Assembly (NCBI RefSeq): GCF_014196425.1
Contig: NZ_JACIDR010000001.1
Location: 248,001-312,000 of the forward strand
Length of the DNA stretch: 64,000 nucleotides
Origin: Hansschlegelia beijingensis
GTDB taxonomy: Bacteria > Pseudomonadota > Alphaproteobacteria > Rhizobiales > Methylopilaceae
Direction of reading: 5' to 3'
Part shown: in pieces, positions 34,104 through 41,855 of the stretch
Numbering within the stretch: position 1 is the stretch's first letter
How the letters are laid out: each line of letters starts with the position of its first letter
Notes under the pieces: model-generated
What the model saw: only the letters and a program-made list of their open reading frames with translations
What the model was told of the DNA's origin: nothing
Database searches by the model: none
Program-made: the position numbers and the translations under genes

Positions 34104-35552
34104 TCAGGGCGTCTCGGTTTCGTTGAGGATTCCGCCGTAGATCTCGTAGGCGTACTGGAAGGCTGCGGCGGCCACCGGCGCGTCGTCCGGGCTCCATCGG
34201 GAGCTTTCCGCGTCATAGGCCTGGAGCAGGGCGCGCTGGCTCCACTCCACGCTGGCGCGGGACGCCCGGACCGGCTTGTTGTCGACAAGCACGAAGACGG
34301 GATTCGAGTGCCCGGCGCCCATCAGGCGCAGCGCGATCCAGCTGCTGCGCTCGATCGGGATCGCGAACGTGAGGTTCTGCAGCGTGCCGTCGGCCGGGAC
34401 GGGTTTGCTCGCCGCCACGCGGCCATTGACGACGATCTCGACCGTCACCGACCGGGTGGAGCCGTAGCGGGCGCGTTCGATGTCCCAGCCGGGCGCGGCC
34501 GACGCGGCGGAGGCGCCCTTCAACTCCGCCGCGAGCGTGGCGTCGATCCGGACGACGCCCGGCGCTTCGAGCTTCACCTCCGCGCCGGAGCGGCGGTCCG
34601 GGCTCTTCCCCGCCACCGTGAACGCCACCAGCGCGCTGCGGCCGTCCGAGACATAGAGGTTGTGGGCGTCGAAGCGCTCGCGGACGGAGGCCGGCGCGGC
34701 GCCGAGCGACGCAAGCGTCGGGGTCGCGGCCTCCACGCCCTCGGTCGCGTCGCAGCGCAGGCCGCCGACGATGTTGGCCCGCATGCCGGCGTTGAGGCTG
34801 TGATACCAGGGGTTCAGCTCCGCGACGAACGAGCCGCGGCCGACGTCGAGCACGTCGAGAGCGTCATGGGCGAGGCCGAGCGCGAAGGTGCCGGCTCCGG
34901 GGCTCACCGCGTTGGCCGTGTTCGGCAGCCGCTCAAGGCCGGCCTGCGCGGGACCGGGCTCCGGCGTGAAGCCCGCCAGTCCGCCCTGGCTCCGGATCGA
35001 GGCCAGCAGGGGCAGGGCGTAGCCGGCCGCGTCGGCGTCGGCCGACGTGCGGATGAGGCTCGGGTCGCGCACGCCATAGCCGTCGATCACGCCCCCGAAC
35101 GTCCCGCGCAAGGTGGCGCGCGAGACGATCTCCGAGCCCTGGCCGGGGCCGCGGCCGGCGAGCGCGCACAGGGCGAGCGCCTGACGGCGGGGGGCGTCCT
35201 GCGCCACGTCGCCGCCAGGGGCCGCATTCGCGGGAGACGAGGCGGTGGCGGGCGCCGCCGCGGCGGGGGCCGCCGGCTGCGCGCCGGCTGCGCTCACCGG
35301 CGGTCGCGCGACGTCCTGCGTCGCCGGCGCAGCCCCGCCCTCCGGGGCCGCGGGGCCCCAGGAGACGCGGAACTGGCTGCCGCCGTCGAAGGTCAGGGAG
35401 AGCAGGGCTCGGAGCTCGCCGAGGGCCGGCGCGGTCCAGGGGCTGCCGAACAGCGCCTGATAGCTTCCGGCGACGACGATGATCGCCGCTGCGGCCGCCT
35501 TCACCGCCGTGGCGAGCCGCCGGTACAGGCGCGCTTTGGCGGCCCCGAGCAT
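34104..35552 (-). CDS. Membrane-anchored paralogue of the PHP-like protein lacking metal motifs
   Basis: 482 residues. An N-terminal membrane segment (AVKAAAAAIIVVAGSYQALF) is followed by an Ala/Pro-rich linker (about 75-120). The rest matches the second half of the 31.1-kb protein: FVAELNPWYHSLNAGMRANI against FISELNIWYHTLNAGYRAQI, LYVSDGRSALVAFTVAGK against SYVSDGRSHLMNFKVNGD, IPIERSSWIALRLMGAGHSN against IPIEQSSWIALRILGASHTN. The D-x-H-x-H segment is not found, so it is probably not catalytic. ATG 35552 lies 3 bases past the preceding stop. It could be a partner or inhibitor of the full-length protein, or a decaying duplicate. Confidence 0.72.
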   Translation of the reverse strand: MLGAAKARLYRRLATAVKAAAAAIIVVAGSYQALFGSPWTAPALGELRALLSLTFDGGSQFRVSWGPAAPEGGAAPATQDVARPPVSAAGAQPAAPAAAAPATASSPANAAPGGDVAQDAPRRQALALCALAGRGPGQGSEIVSRATLRGTFGGVIDGYGVRDPSLIRTSADADAAGYALPLLASIRSQGGLAGFTPEPGPAQAGLERLPNTANAVSPGAGTFALGLAHDALDVLDVGRGSFVAELNPWYHSLNAGMRANIVGGLRCDATEGVEAATPTLASLGAAPASVRERFDAHNLYVSDGRSALVAFTVAGKSPDRRSGAEVKLEAPGVVRIDATLAAELKGASAASAAPGWDIERARYGSTRSVTVEIVVNGRVAASKPVPADGTLQNLTFAIPIERSSWIALRLMGAGHSNPVFVLVDNKPVRASRASVEWSQRALLQAYDAESSRWSPDDAPVAAAAFQYAYEIYGGILNETETP

Positions 35553-35555
35553 GCC

Positions 35556-35873
35556 TCAGCCGCGCCCGGGGGCCTGCAGCAGAAGCTGCGCGCGCTTCCG
35601 CACGACGGACATGCACTTGTCGGCGAAGAAGCCGAGAACGCCCGGCAGCGTCACTTCGAGCTTCACCATTTCGGGCAGAACTTCGATCTGGCCCAAGCAA
35701 CTCTGCCCCATCGCGCTGACGCGGAACTGGAGCACGTTGTCCGCCCAGCTGTCTTCCTCGATCGTGAGCGGAAGAGACATGTTCTTCGCCTTGACGATCC
35801 CGTCCTTTATTCGCTTGATGGCTTGATCTTGCCCGAGTTGATGACTGACCGTCATTGTCACTGGCTTTGACAT
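35556..35873 (-). CDS. Polyhydroxyalkanoic acid system family protein
   Basis: 105 residues matching the PHA_gran_rgn family (MSKPVTMTVSHQLGQDQAIK, then FRVSAMGQSCLGQIEVLPEM, LEVTLPGVLGFFA). The fold resembles START/SRPBCC-like small proteins. Members are often near PHA synthesis genes, but none is here, so the role is unknown. AGGAGG lies 5 bases before the ATG. It is divergent from the cytochrome c gene (26 bases apart) and directly precedes the PHP paralogue gene. Confidence 0.8.
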   Translation of the reverse strand: MSKPVTMTVSHQLGQDQAIKRIKDGIVKAKNMSLPLTIEEDSWADNVLQFRVSAMGQSCLGQIEVLPEMVKLEVTLPGVLGFFADKCMSVVRKRAQLLLQAPGRG

Positions 35874-35899
35874 CTGTACCTCCTGACCGGACCCGATCG

Positions 35900-36292
35900 A
35901 TGAAGACTTCCGTCGTCCGACCCATGCTGGTCTTGGTTGCGGCGCTGGGCGTTGGCTCCGCCGCGGACGCCGCCGGCAGCGCAGCCGCCGGAGGGGCGCA
36001 GTTTCGCGCGCGGTGCGGCATCTGTCACAAGGCCGCTCCTGAGGCGAATTCCATTGGGCCGACGCTCTACGGTGTGTTCGGCCGGAAGGCCGGGACCGCG
36101 CCAGGATACCACTATTCGGATGCGATGGTCTCTGCCGGAACGGTGTGGGACGAGGCGAGCCTCGACGCCTTCCTGAAGAGCCCGAACGCTGCGGTTCCGG
36201 GAACGAAGATGTCGTTCGCCGGGATGGCCGACGCCGGGCAGCGCGCGGATCTCGTCGCCTTCCTGAGGACTCTCGGCGAAGGCCAGCCCTGA
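35900..36292 (+). CDS. Class I c-type cytochrome (c2/c550-like)
   Basis: Periplasmic mono-haem electron carrier of 130 residues. After a signal peptide (to about ADAAG) comes the haem motif CGICH, then IGPTLYGVFGRKAGTAPGYH, SDAM and the axial Met region PGTKMSFAGM, all in the order of mitochondrial-type cytochromes c. The partner is unknown. It shares a very short divergent region with the PHA-system gene. Confidence 0.9.
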   Translation: MKTSVVRPMLVLVAALGVGSAADAAGSAAAGGAQFRARCGICHKAAPEANSIGPTLYGVFGRKAGTAPGYHYSDAMVSAGTVWDEASLDAFLKSPNAAVPGTKMSFAGMADAGQRADLVAFLRTLGEGQP

Positions 36293-36298
36293 CCACGG

Positions 36299-36676
36299 TC
36301 ACAGCCCGGCGCTGCGGAAGCGGGCGCGGGTGATGGCGTCCGCCGACAGGGCTTCGGCCTCCAGCCGGGCGAGCTTCCGCTCCAGCATCGCGAGTTCGTC
36401 TCCCACGAGCGCGGACTGCGGCGCCTCGCCCGAGCGGAACGGCGCCTCGATCATCGGTTGCTCCTCGTCGGGCGCGAAGGCGAGGAGCACCCGCGCCACG
36501 ACGTAGAACGCGGCGTAAGCCAGCAGGGTGGTCGAGGCGCTGAACACGAGGCCGAGCAGGAAGGCGCCCCGGAACATCAGCGGGCTGATCCCCGTGAGGT
36601 CCGAGAGCGTGGCGCAGACGCCGAGCAGCCATCCGCCGAGCCGCCGGGGAACGAGAGCCCGCGCCCGCCGGATCAT
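36299..36676 (-). CDS. pspC: Phage shock protein C-like (PspC domain)
   Basis: 125-residue membrane protein with a PspC domain (LGGWLLGVCATLSDLTGISP, then ARVLLAFAPDEEQP) and one or two membrane helices, followed by a short cytoplasmic helix (ELAMLERKLARLEAEALSAD). With PspB it senses inner-membrane stress. The ATG overlaps the pspB stop (ATGA). Confidence 0.85.
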   Translation of the reverse strand: MIRRARALVPRRLGGWLLGVCATLSDLTGISPLMFRGAFLLGLVFSASTTLLAYAAFYVVARVLLAFAPDEEQPMIEAPFRSGEAPQSALVGDELAMLERKLARLEAEALSADAITRARFRSAGL

Positions 36677-36894
36677 CGCATGAGCTCCGACGCCGCCTGG
36701 CCGCGCTCGGCGCGCATCACCGTCTCGAGGTTCTCGATCCGCATCGCGATGTCCGCCGCATTGCTGGTCAGGGCCTGCATGCGGTCCTCCTCGTCGGCCT
36801 TGGCGGCCGCGCTCTCCAGCCAGCGGAGGAGCGCCGCCGCGACCGCCACCGTGGGGGTCACGACGAAGCACAGGAAGGCGAGCGCCGACAGCAA
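36673..36894 (-). CDS. pspB: Phage shock protein B-like
   Basis: 73 residues, the normal PspB size: one N-terminal membrane helix (ALAFLCFVVTPTVAVAAALL) and an amphipathic helix (MQALTSNAADIAMRIENLET). PspB works with PspC to release PspA from its activator under membrane stress. It starts 3 bases after the pspA stop. Confidence 0.82.
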   Translation of the reverse strand: MLSALAFLCFVVTPTVAVAAALLRWLESAAAKADEEDRMQALTSNAADIAMRIENLETVMRAERGQAASELMR

Positions 36895-36897
36895 GGG

Positions 36898-37584
36898 TCA
36901 GCTCTTGGCGTAGGAGAGCGCGCTCTGGCCGGCGAGCTTCTCCTTGAGGTCCTTGAGCTCGGCGCTTGCGGCCGACTCGATCGCGAGCCGGTTCAGCGCG
37001 GCGTTGACCTCCGAGGCGCGGCCGACGTCATAGACCTCGACCCGGCCCTCCAGTTCGTCGAGCAGTCCCTCCACCTCGCCGAGCTGCGACATGGCGGCGT
37101 CGATGCGCTGGTCGTAGGTCTTGCGGCGCAGCCACAGCCGCGTGGCGGCGGAGCGCTGGAGGGTGCGCATGGCGCGTTCGCGGGCCTTGGCCTCCTGCAG
37201 CTTCATCTGCAGACCCTGCATGTCCTGGCTCTGATGGGCGAGCGAGCGAAGCACGCTTTCGAGCTGCTCCTCGAGCGTCGCCAGCATCGAGACGTTGCGC
37301 GCCTTGGCCTGCAGGGCTTCGGTCGCGAGGTCGTCGCGGCCGCGCTGGACGGCGATCTCTGCCTTGGACTGCCAGTCCGCGACCTCGGCCTTCAGCTTGG
37401 CGACGCGGCGCTCGAGCTCCTTCTTCTCCGTGATGCTGGCGATCGCGGAGGAGCGCGCCTTCACGAGCGTCTCCTCCATGTCCTGGATGAGCAGGCGAAG
37501 GCGCTTCTGCGGATTGCTCGCCCAGGTCACGACCGAGTTCACGTGTGACCGGCCGACATGGATCGCTCGCGAAATGATTCCCAT
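36898..37584 (-). CDS. pspA: Phage shock protein A (PspA/IM30)
   Basis: 228-residue coiled-coil protein of the PspA/ESCRT-III-like family that coats damaged inner membranes. MGIISRAIHVGRSHVNSVVT is the membrane-binding amphipathic helix, followed by RLLIQDMEETLVKARSSAIA and long heptad-rich helices. The ATG at 37584 gives this canonical N-terminus; an upstream extension is excluded. It heads a pspABC operon transcribed from a sigma-54 promoter, as in enteric bacteria. The sigma-54 activator PspF is not in the window. Confidence 0.9.
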   Translation of the reverse strand: MGIISRAIHVGRSHVNSVVTWASNPQKRLRLLIQDMEETLVKARSSAIASITEKKELERRVAKLKAEVADWQSKAEIAVQRGRDDLATEALQAKARNVSMLATLEEQLESVLRSLAHQSQDMQGLQMKLQEAKARERAMRTLQRSAATRLWLRRKTYDQRIDAAMSQLGEVEGLLDELEGRVEVYDVGRASEVNAALNRLAIESAASAELKDLKEKLAGQSALSYAKS

Positions 37585-37638
37585 GCCAAGCTCCCTGCTG
37601 GACGCGGCCGGAAGCGACCGCGCGCTCCGCCGACGCGG

Positions 37639-37654
37639 AGCAAGTCGCATGCCA
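37639..37654 (-). promoter_or_regulatory. Sigma-54 (-24/-12) promoter of pspABC
   Basis: On the minus strand TGGCAT-GCGAC-TTGCT lies 55-70 bases upstream of the pspA ATG. It has the invariant GG and GC exactly 10 bp apart and one deviation from TGGCAC-N5-TTGCW. Sigma-54 control of psp is well established in other proteobacteria, which supports the assignment. Confidence 0.8.
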
Positions 37655-37798
37655 TGGGATCTCAACGACGGCGCGTCGCGGGGCGGGGCTTCTGAAACGC
37701 GCTGTGATGGCGCAGCGCGGTCGCGCGCTTGATGCCCCTTGGAGCCTATGCCATAGGCAACGCCTCCCCGCGGGCGCAGACTTCAGAAGGTGGCGTAG

Positions 37799-38614
37799 AT
37801 GACGGAAGTCCAGGGCCTGATGGCCGGCAAGCGCGGGCTCGTGATGGGCGTCGCCAACAACCGGTCGATCGCCTGGGGCATCGCCAAGGCCGCCGCCGCC
37901 GCCGGCGCGAAGCTCGCCTTCACCTATCAGGGCGAGGCGCTGAAGAAGCGGGTCGAGCCGCTCGCCGCGGAACTCTCGGCCGAAGTGGTCGGCCATTGCG
38001 ACGTCACCGATCCGGCCACGATAGACGCCGTCTTCGAGAAGACCGGCGAGCTTCTCGGCGGGCTCGACTTCCTGGTCCACGCCATCGCCTTCTCGGACAA
38101 GGACCAGCTCGACGGTCGCTACCTCGAGACCACGCCCGAGAACTTCCACAAGACGATGTTCGTCTCCTGCTATTCGCTGACCGCGGTCGCGCAGCGCGCC
38201 GAGAAGCTGATGTCCGGCGGCGGCTCGATCCTGACGCTGACCTATTACGGCGCCGAGAAGTGGATGCCGCACTACAACGTCATGGGCGTCGCCAAGGCCG
38301 CGCTCGAGGCGAGCGTGCGCTACCTCGCGGCCGACCTCGGACCGCAGGCGATCCGCGTCAACGCGATCTCGGCCGGTCCGATCAAGACGCTGGCCGCATC
38401 GGGCATCGGCGACTTCCGCTACATCCTGCGGTGGAACGAGTACAACGCGCCGCTGCGCCGCACGGTCTCGATCGAAGAGGTCGGCGACTCGGCGCTCTAT
38501 CTGCTGTCCGATCTCGGCCGCGGCGTGACCGGCGAAGTCCACCATGTCGACGCCGGCTACCACATCGTCGGCATGAAGAACCCGGACGCGCCCGACATCT
38601 CCGTCGTGGGCTGA
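37799..38614 (+). CDS. fabI: Enoyl-[acyl-carrier-protein] reductase (NADH)
   Basis: 271 residues, short-chain dehydrogenase fold, last reductive step of fatty acid elongation. It has the FabI-type nucleotide motif GLVMGVANNRSIAWGIAKAA, LDFLVHAIAFSDKDQL and the catalytic Tyr159-x6-Lys166 (YNVMGVAK). SAGPIKTLAASGIGDF follows. GAAGG lies about 9 bases before the ATG. It stands alone; paralogues of FabI are common in Hyphomicrobiales, so this may be one of two. Confidence 0.93.
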   Translation: MTEVQGLMAGKRGLVMGVANNRSIAWGIAKAAAAAGAKLAFTYQGEALKKRVEPLAAELSAEVVGHCDVTDPATIDAVFEKTGELLGGLDFLVHAIAFSDKDQLDGRYLETTPENFHKTMFVSCYSLTAVAQRAEKLMSGGGSILTLTYYGAEKWMPHYNVMGVAKAALEASVRYLAADLGPQAIRVNAISAGPIKTLAASGIGDFRYILRWNEYNAPLRRTVSIEEVGDSALYLLSDLGRGVTGEVHHVDAGYHIVGMKNPDAPDISVVG

Positions 38615-38667
38615 CCCGGCGGGCGCGGTCGTCGCGCCGGCTCGGGGAACTGCATCCTCCAACGGCG

Positions 38668-38712
38668 TTGGACGTTCGGCGATCGCCAGCATACAATCTT
38701 GCGATCGTATGG
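38668..38712 (+). promoter_or_regulatory. Promoter and operator-like dyad upstream of the mocR-type gene
   Basis: The -10 TACAAT (38692-38697) and a weak -35 TTGGAC (38668-38673) are 18 bp apart. A dyad overlaps the -10: GCATACAATC (38689-38698), TTGC, then GATCGTATGG (38703-38712), with 8 of 10 positions symmetrical. The left half AGCATACAAT is identical to the left half of the dyad at 40582-40611. Self-repression by the encoded regulator is the simplest reading. Confidence 0.6.
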
Positions 38713-38736
38713 AATCCGTAGCGAGGATCGTGGCGC

Positions 38737-40107
38737 GTGACGTCTGCGTGGAGGCCGCGGATCGGAGCTGCGGCGGGACCGCTCTATCTGCAGATCGCCG
38801 ACCAGATCGAGGGCGCGCTCGCGTCCGGCGACCTGCGCGCCGGCGACCGGCTGCCGCCCCAGCGCGCGCTGGCGCAGGAGCTCGGCGTCGATCTGACGAC
38901 CGTGACGCGCGCCTATGCGGAGGCGCGCCGGCGCAACCTGCTTGACGCGGTCACCGGCCGCGGCTCCTTCGTGGCCGCGCCAAGACGGCCTGCAGGGCCC
39001 GCCATCGACCTCACCATGAACGTGCCGCCGTCGCCGCGCGGCGTGCGGATGGCGGAGGAGATCGGCCGCGGGCTGCGCGAGCTGCTGGCGCGCTCCGACG
39101 TCGACACGCTGATGTCCTACCACGCCGGGCCGGGCGCCCCCGGCGACCGCGCCTGCGCGGCCGCCTGGCTGCGGCGGACGCTGGGGCCGGTCGATCCGGA
39201 GCGGCTCTGCATCAGCCCGGGCGCGCAGCCGGCGCTCACGGCGGTGCTCGCGATGCACGCGCGCGGGCAGGGCGTCGCGCTCGCCGAGCCTCTCACCTAT
39301 CCAGGACTGCTGGCGGCGGCCGCGCATCTGCGGCTTCAGATCGCGCCGGTGGAGGCCGACCAGCACGGCATGCGGCCGGACGCGATCGAGGCGGCGGCGG
39401 CGCGGACGGGCGCGCGGCTGATCTACCTGAACCCCACGATCTGCAATCCGACGACTGAAACCATGCCGGAGGCGCGGCGGCGGGAGATCGTCGCGGTCGC
39501 GTCGCGCCTGGGCCTGACGATCGTCGAGGACGATCCTTACGCTCCGCTCGCCGACGACGCGCCGCCCGCCTTTGCGGCTTTGGCCCCCTCGCTGACCTGG
39601 CACGTCGCGACGGTCTCCAAATGCCTCGCGCCGGGCTTCCGGACCGCCTTCGTGGTCGCCCCGGACAGCGCTGGCGCGGCGGGGCTCGCCCGCGGCCTCC
39701 GGGCGCTCACCCTGATGCCCGCGCCGCTGATGGTTTCGCTGCTGAGTTGCTGGATCCGGGACGGCGTCGCCGGCGAGGTTTTGGCGGGCGTGCGCGCCGA
39801 GGCGGCCGCCCGGCAGACGCTGGCGCGGGAGATCCTGCCCGCCGAGGCGCGGGCGCACCCGAACGGGCTGCACGTCTGGCTGCCGCTGCCGAGCCGCTGG
39901 AACAGGCACCGGCTGATCGAGAGCGCGCGCGCCCAGGGGCTCGGGGTCACGCCATCCGACGCGTTTCTGGCGGGCGGCGGCGACGCCCCGGAGGCGGTGA
40001 GGATCGCGCTCGGCGGGGTGCCGGAACGCGCCCGCCTAGCCGGCGCGCTGCGGACGCTCGCGGCGGTCGTCGCGGACGCGGAGGCGGCCGCTCACGAGGT
40101 CGTCTGA
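38737..40107 (+). CDS. MocR-type regulator (GntR helix-turn-helix plus aminotransferase-like domain)
   Basis: 456 residues. The N-terminal winged helix (about 10-75; PLYLQIADQIEGALASGDLR, RALAQELGVDLTTVTRAYAE) is GntR type. The rest is a fold-type-I PLP domain with Lys295 in VSKCLAPGFR and the NPTICNPTTETM loop. MocR regulators use PLP or an aldimine as the signal, for example PdxR, GabR, TauR or EhuR. The GTG at 38737 is the only start that preserves the wing; GAGG lies 11 bases upstream. Its 3' end overlaps the convergent DUF983 gene by 16 bases. The target is probably that gene, judged from the shared operator. Confidence 0.87.
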   Translation: MTSAWRPRIGAAAGPLYLQIADQIEGALASGDLRAGDRLPPQRALAQELGVDLTTVTRAYAEARRRNLLDAVTGRGSFVAAPRRPAGPAIDLTMNVPPSPRGVRMAEEIGRGLRELLARSDVDTLMSYHAGPGAPGDRACAAAWLRRTLGPVDPERLCISPGAQPALTAVLAMHARGQGVALAEPLTYPGLLAAAAHLRLQIAPVEADQHGMRPDAIEAAAARTGARLIYLNPTICNPTTETMPEARRREIVAVASRLGLTIVEDDPYAPLADDAPPAFAALAPSLTWHVATVSKCLAPGFRTAFVVAPDSAGAAGLARGLRALTLMPAPLMVSLLSCWIRDGVAGEVLAGVRAEAAARQTLAREILPAEARAHPNGLHVWLPLPSRWNRHRLIESARAQGLGVTPSDAFLAGGGDAPEAVRIALGGVPERARLAGALRTLAAVVADAEAAAHEVV

Positions 40108-40520
40108 GACTTGATGTCCAGCCAGACGGAATGGGCTTCCGCCTCGTCCTTCCGCACAAGCCGGCCTTCGCCGGCCTTGTGGTGATACTGGCTCGCGACC
40201 AGCCAGCCCTTCAGGGGGCGCAGCGGCGGGATGCAGGTCAGCAGCAGCAGCGGCAGGGTGGTGAACAGGTGCACCCAGTAGGGCGCCGTGTAGGCCGCCT
40301 CGAGCCACACCGCGAAGAAGGCGGACGGCAGGCACGCGAAGGTGATCGCGAAGAAGGCCGGCCCGTCCGCCGGATCGGCGTAGGAATAATCCAGGCCGCA
40401 GACCTCGCATTCCGGACGCAGCTTCAGGAAGCCCTGGAACAGGTGGCCTTCGCCGCAGCGCGGGCACCGGCCGCGGATGCCGACAGCATAGGGCGCGAGG
40501 TTGGGCTGGTGAGCGGACAT
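40092..40520 (-). CDS. DUF983 membrane protein with zinc ribbon
   Basis: 142 residues. A CPRCGEGHLF...CEVCGLDYS zinc ribbon (four Cys, about residues 19-42) precedes two membrane helices (PAFFAITFACLPSAFFAVWL and VHLFTTLPLLLLTCIPPLRP) and a cytoplasmic tail. The DUF983 family has no settled function; members sit near cytochrome oxidase or other envelope genes in alphaproteobacteria. Promoter and palindromic operator lie at 40569-40611. Confidence 0.87.
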   Translation of the reverse strand: MSAHQPNLAPYAVGIRGRCPRCGEGHLFQGFLKLRPECEVCGLDYSYADPADGPAFFAITFACLPSAFFAVWLEAAYTAPYWVHLFTTLPLLLLTCIPPLRPLKGWLVASQYHHKAGEGRLVRKDEAEAHSVWLDIKSQTTS

Positions 40521-40568
40521 GGCGTCTTGCCTCCCGGCCGCCCGTCACGCGAGCGGCTCCTGTGACGC

Positions 40569-40611
40569 AATATGGGGAGCCGGAGCATACAATGTCAACA
40601 TTGTACGCTCC
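40569..40611 (-). promoter_or_regulatory. DUF983 promoter with 30-bp palindromic operator
   Basis: The arms GGAGCATACAATGT (40582-40595) and ACATTGTACGCTCC (40598-40611) are symmetrical at 13 of 14 positions around a CA centre. On the minus strand the -35 TTGACA (40593-40598) lies in the palindrome centre and the -10 CATATT (40569-40574) follows after 18 bp, about 50 bases before the DUF983 start. Binding here would block the -35. The same half-site precedes the MocR-type gene. It is also just past the stop of the methyltransferase gene but has no T tract, so a terminator role is less likely. Confidence 0.7.
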
Positions 40612-40616
40612 AGAAC

Positions 40617-41855
40617 TCAGCTCCGGGAGAAACGCGCCACCGCCTCCACATGGGCCGAATGCCGGAACTGGTCCACCGGCGTGACGGAGTCCAGCCGATA
40701 GCCGCCGGCGATCAGGATCGCGGCGTCGCGCGCCAGCGTCGCGGCGCTGCAAGACACCGCGACTACGCTGCGGACCTTCGAGGCGGCGAGCGTCCGGGCC
40801 TGCGCCTCCGCGCCGGCCCGCGGCGGATCGAACACGACGGCGTCGAACTTCGCGAGCTCCGCCGCGGTCAGCGGGCGGCGGAACAGGTCGCGCGCCTCAG
40901 CCGTGACGCGCTTCAGCCCGCTCGCCATGCGGGCGGCGGCGGCCAGGGCCTCGACCGCGGGCTTTTCGGTGTCGGCGGCGTAGACCTCCGACGCCCCGGC
41001 GAGGCGGAGCGCGAACGGCCCGACGCCGCAGAACAGATCGGCCACGCGCTTCGCGCCCGCGACGCCTTCAGCCACGAGGCGCGCAAGCTCGGCCTCGCCC
41101 AGCGCCGTGGCCTGCAGGAAGGCGCCGGGCGGCGGGGTCACCTCGGCGCGGCCGATCGCGAGCGTCGGCCGCCGTCGTTCCACCACGACGTCGCCATGAA
41201 TCGAAAGGCGGGCGAGATCGAGCCGGCCGGCGAGTTCCACGAGCCGCAGCCGCAACGACTCCGGCGGAGGACCGCCGCCTCTGACGTCGACGTCGAGGCC
41301 GGCGAGCGTCGCGCTCGCCACGATGTCGAGCGGCTTGCGGCGCGAGCTCAGCGCCGCCGCGAGCGCCCGCGCGGCCGGCAGGGCGCCGGCGAGTTCGGGC
41401 GCGAGCAGCGGGCAGGCCGCGATCGGCACGATCGCATGGCTGCGCGCTTCGGCGAAGCCGACCGCGATGCGCCCGTCTGCGCCCGGGCGCGCGTGAAAGG
41501 TGACGCGCCGACGACCGGCTCCGTGGGCGTCGAGGCAGGGCGCGATGCGGTCCTCGACCTCAAGGCCCGCGCGCCCGAACGCCTCCGCAAGCAACTGCCG
41601 CTTCCAGGCGAGCGCGGAAGCTTGCGCGAACTGCTGGGTCGCGCACCCGCCGCAGGCGCCGACCTCCGGGCAATAGGGCGCGACCCGCTCCGGGGCCGCT
41701 TCGACGACGCGGACGAGGCGCGGCCGCTCCCCCGAAAGGTCCGCCTCGACCAGCTCGCCGGGCAGAGCCAGCGGGACGTGAACGGCGCCGCCGGCGGCGA
41801 GCGCGACCCCGTCGCCGCGGTGGCCGAGGCGATTGATGCGCAGCATCTCGGTCAT
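40617..41855 (-). CDS. Class I SAM-dependent RNA m5U methyltransferase (TrmA/RlmD-like)
   Basis: 412 residues. An N-terminal TRAM-like domain (LRINRLGHRGDGVAL) is followed by Fe-S cysteines (YCPEVGACGGCATQQ) and the SAM-binding core (KRVADLFCGVGPFALRLAGA, AVVFDPPRAGAEAQ). The catalytic Cys lies in VAVSCSAATLARDAA. The family methylates uracil C5 in rRNA or tRNA. The Fe-S cluster is typical of RlmC/RlmD-like members, but the target nucleotide cannot be named. Its ATG overlaps the tlyA stop, so the two RNA-modifying enzymes are coupled. Confidence 0.9.
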   Translation of the reverse strand: MTEMLRINRLGHRGDGVALAAGGAVHVPLALPGELVEADLSGERPRLVRVVEAAPERVAPYCPEVGACGGCATQQFAQASALAWKRQLLAEAFGRAGLEVEDRIAPCLDAHGAGRRRVTFHARPGADGRIAVGFAEARSHAIVPIAACPLLAPELAGALPAARALAAALSSRRKPLDIVASATLAGLDVDVRGGGPPPESLRLRLVELAGRLDLARLSIHGDVVVERRRPTLAIGRAEVTPPPGAFLQATALGEAELARLVAEGVAGAKRVADLFCGVGPFALRLAGASEVYAADTEKPAVEALAAAARMASGLKRVTAEARDLFRRPLTAAELAKFDAVVFDPPRAGAEAQARTLAASKVRSVVAVSCSAATLARDAAILIAGGYRLDSVTPVDQFRHSAHVEAVARFSRS

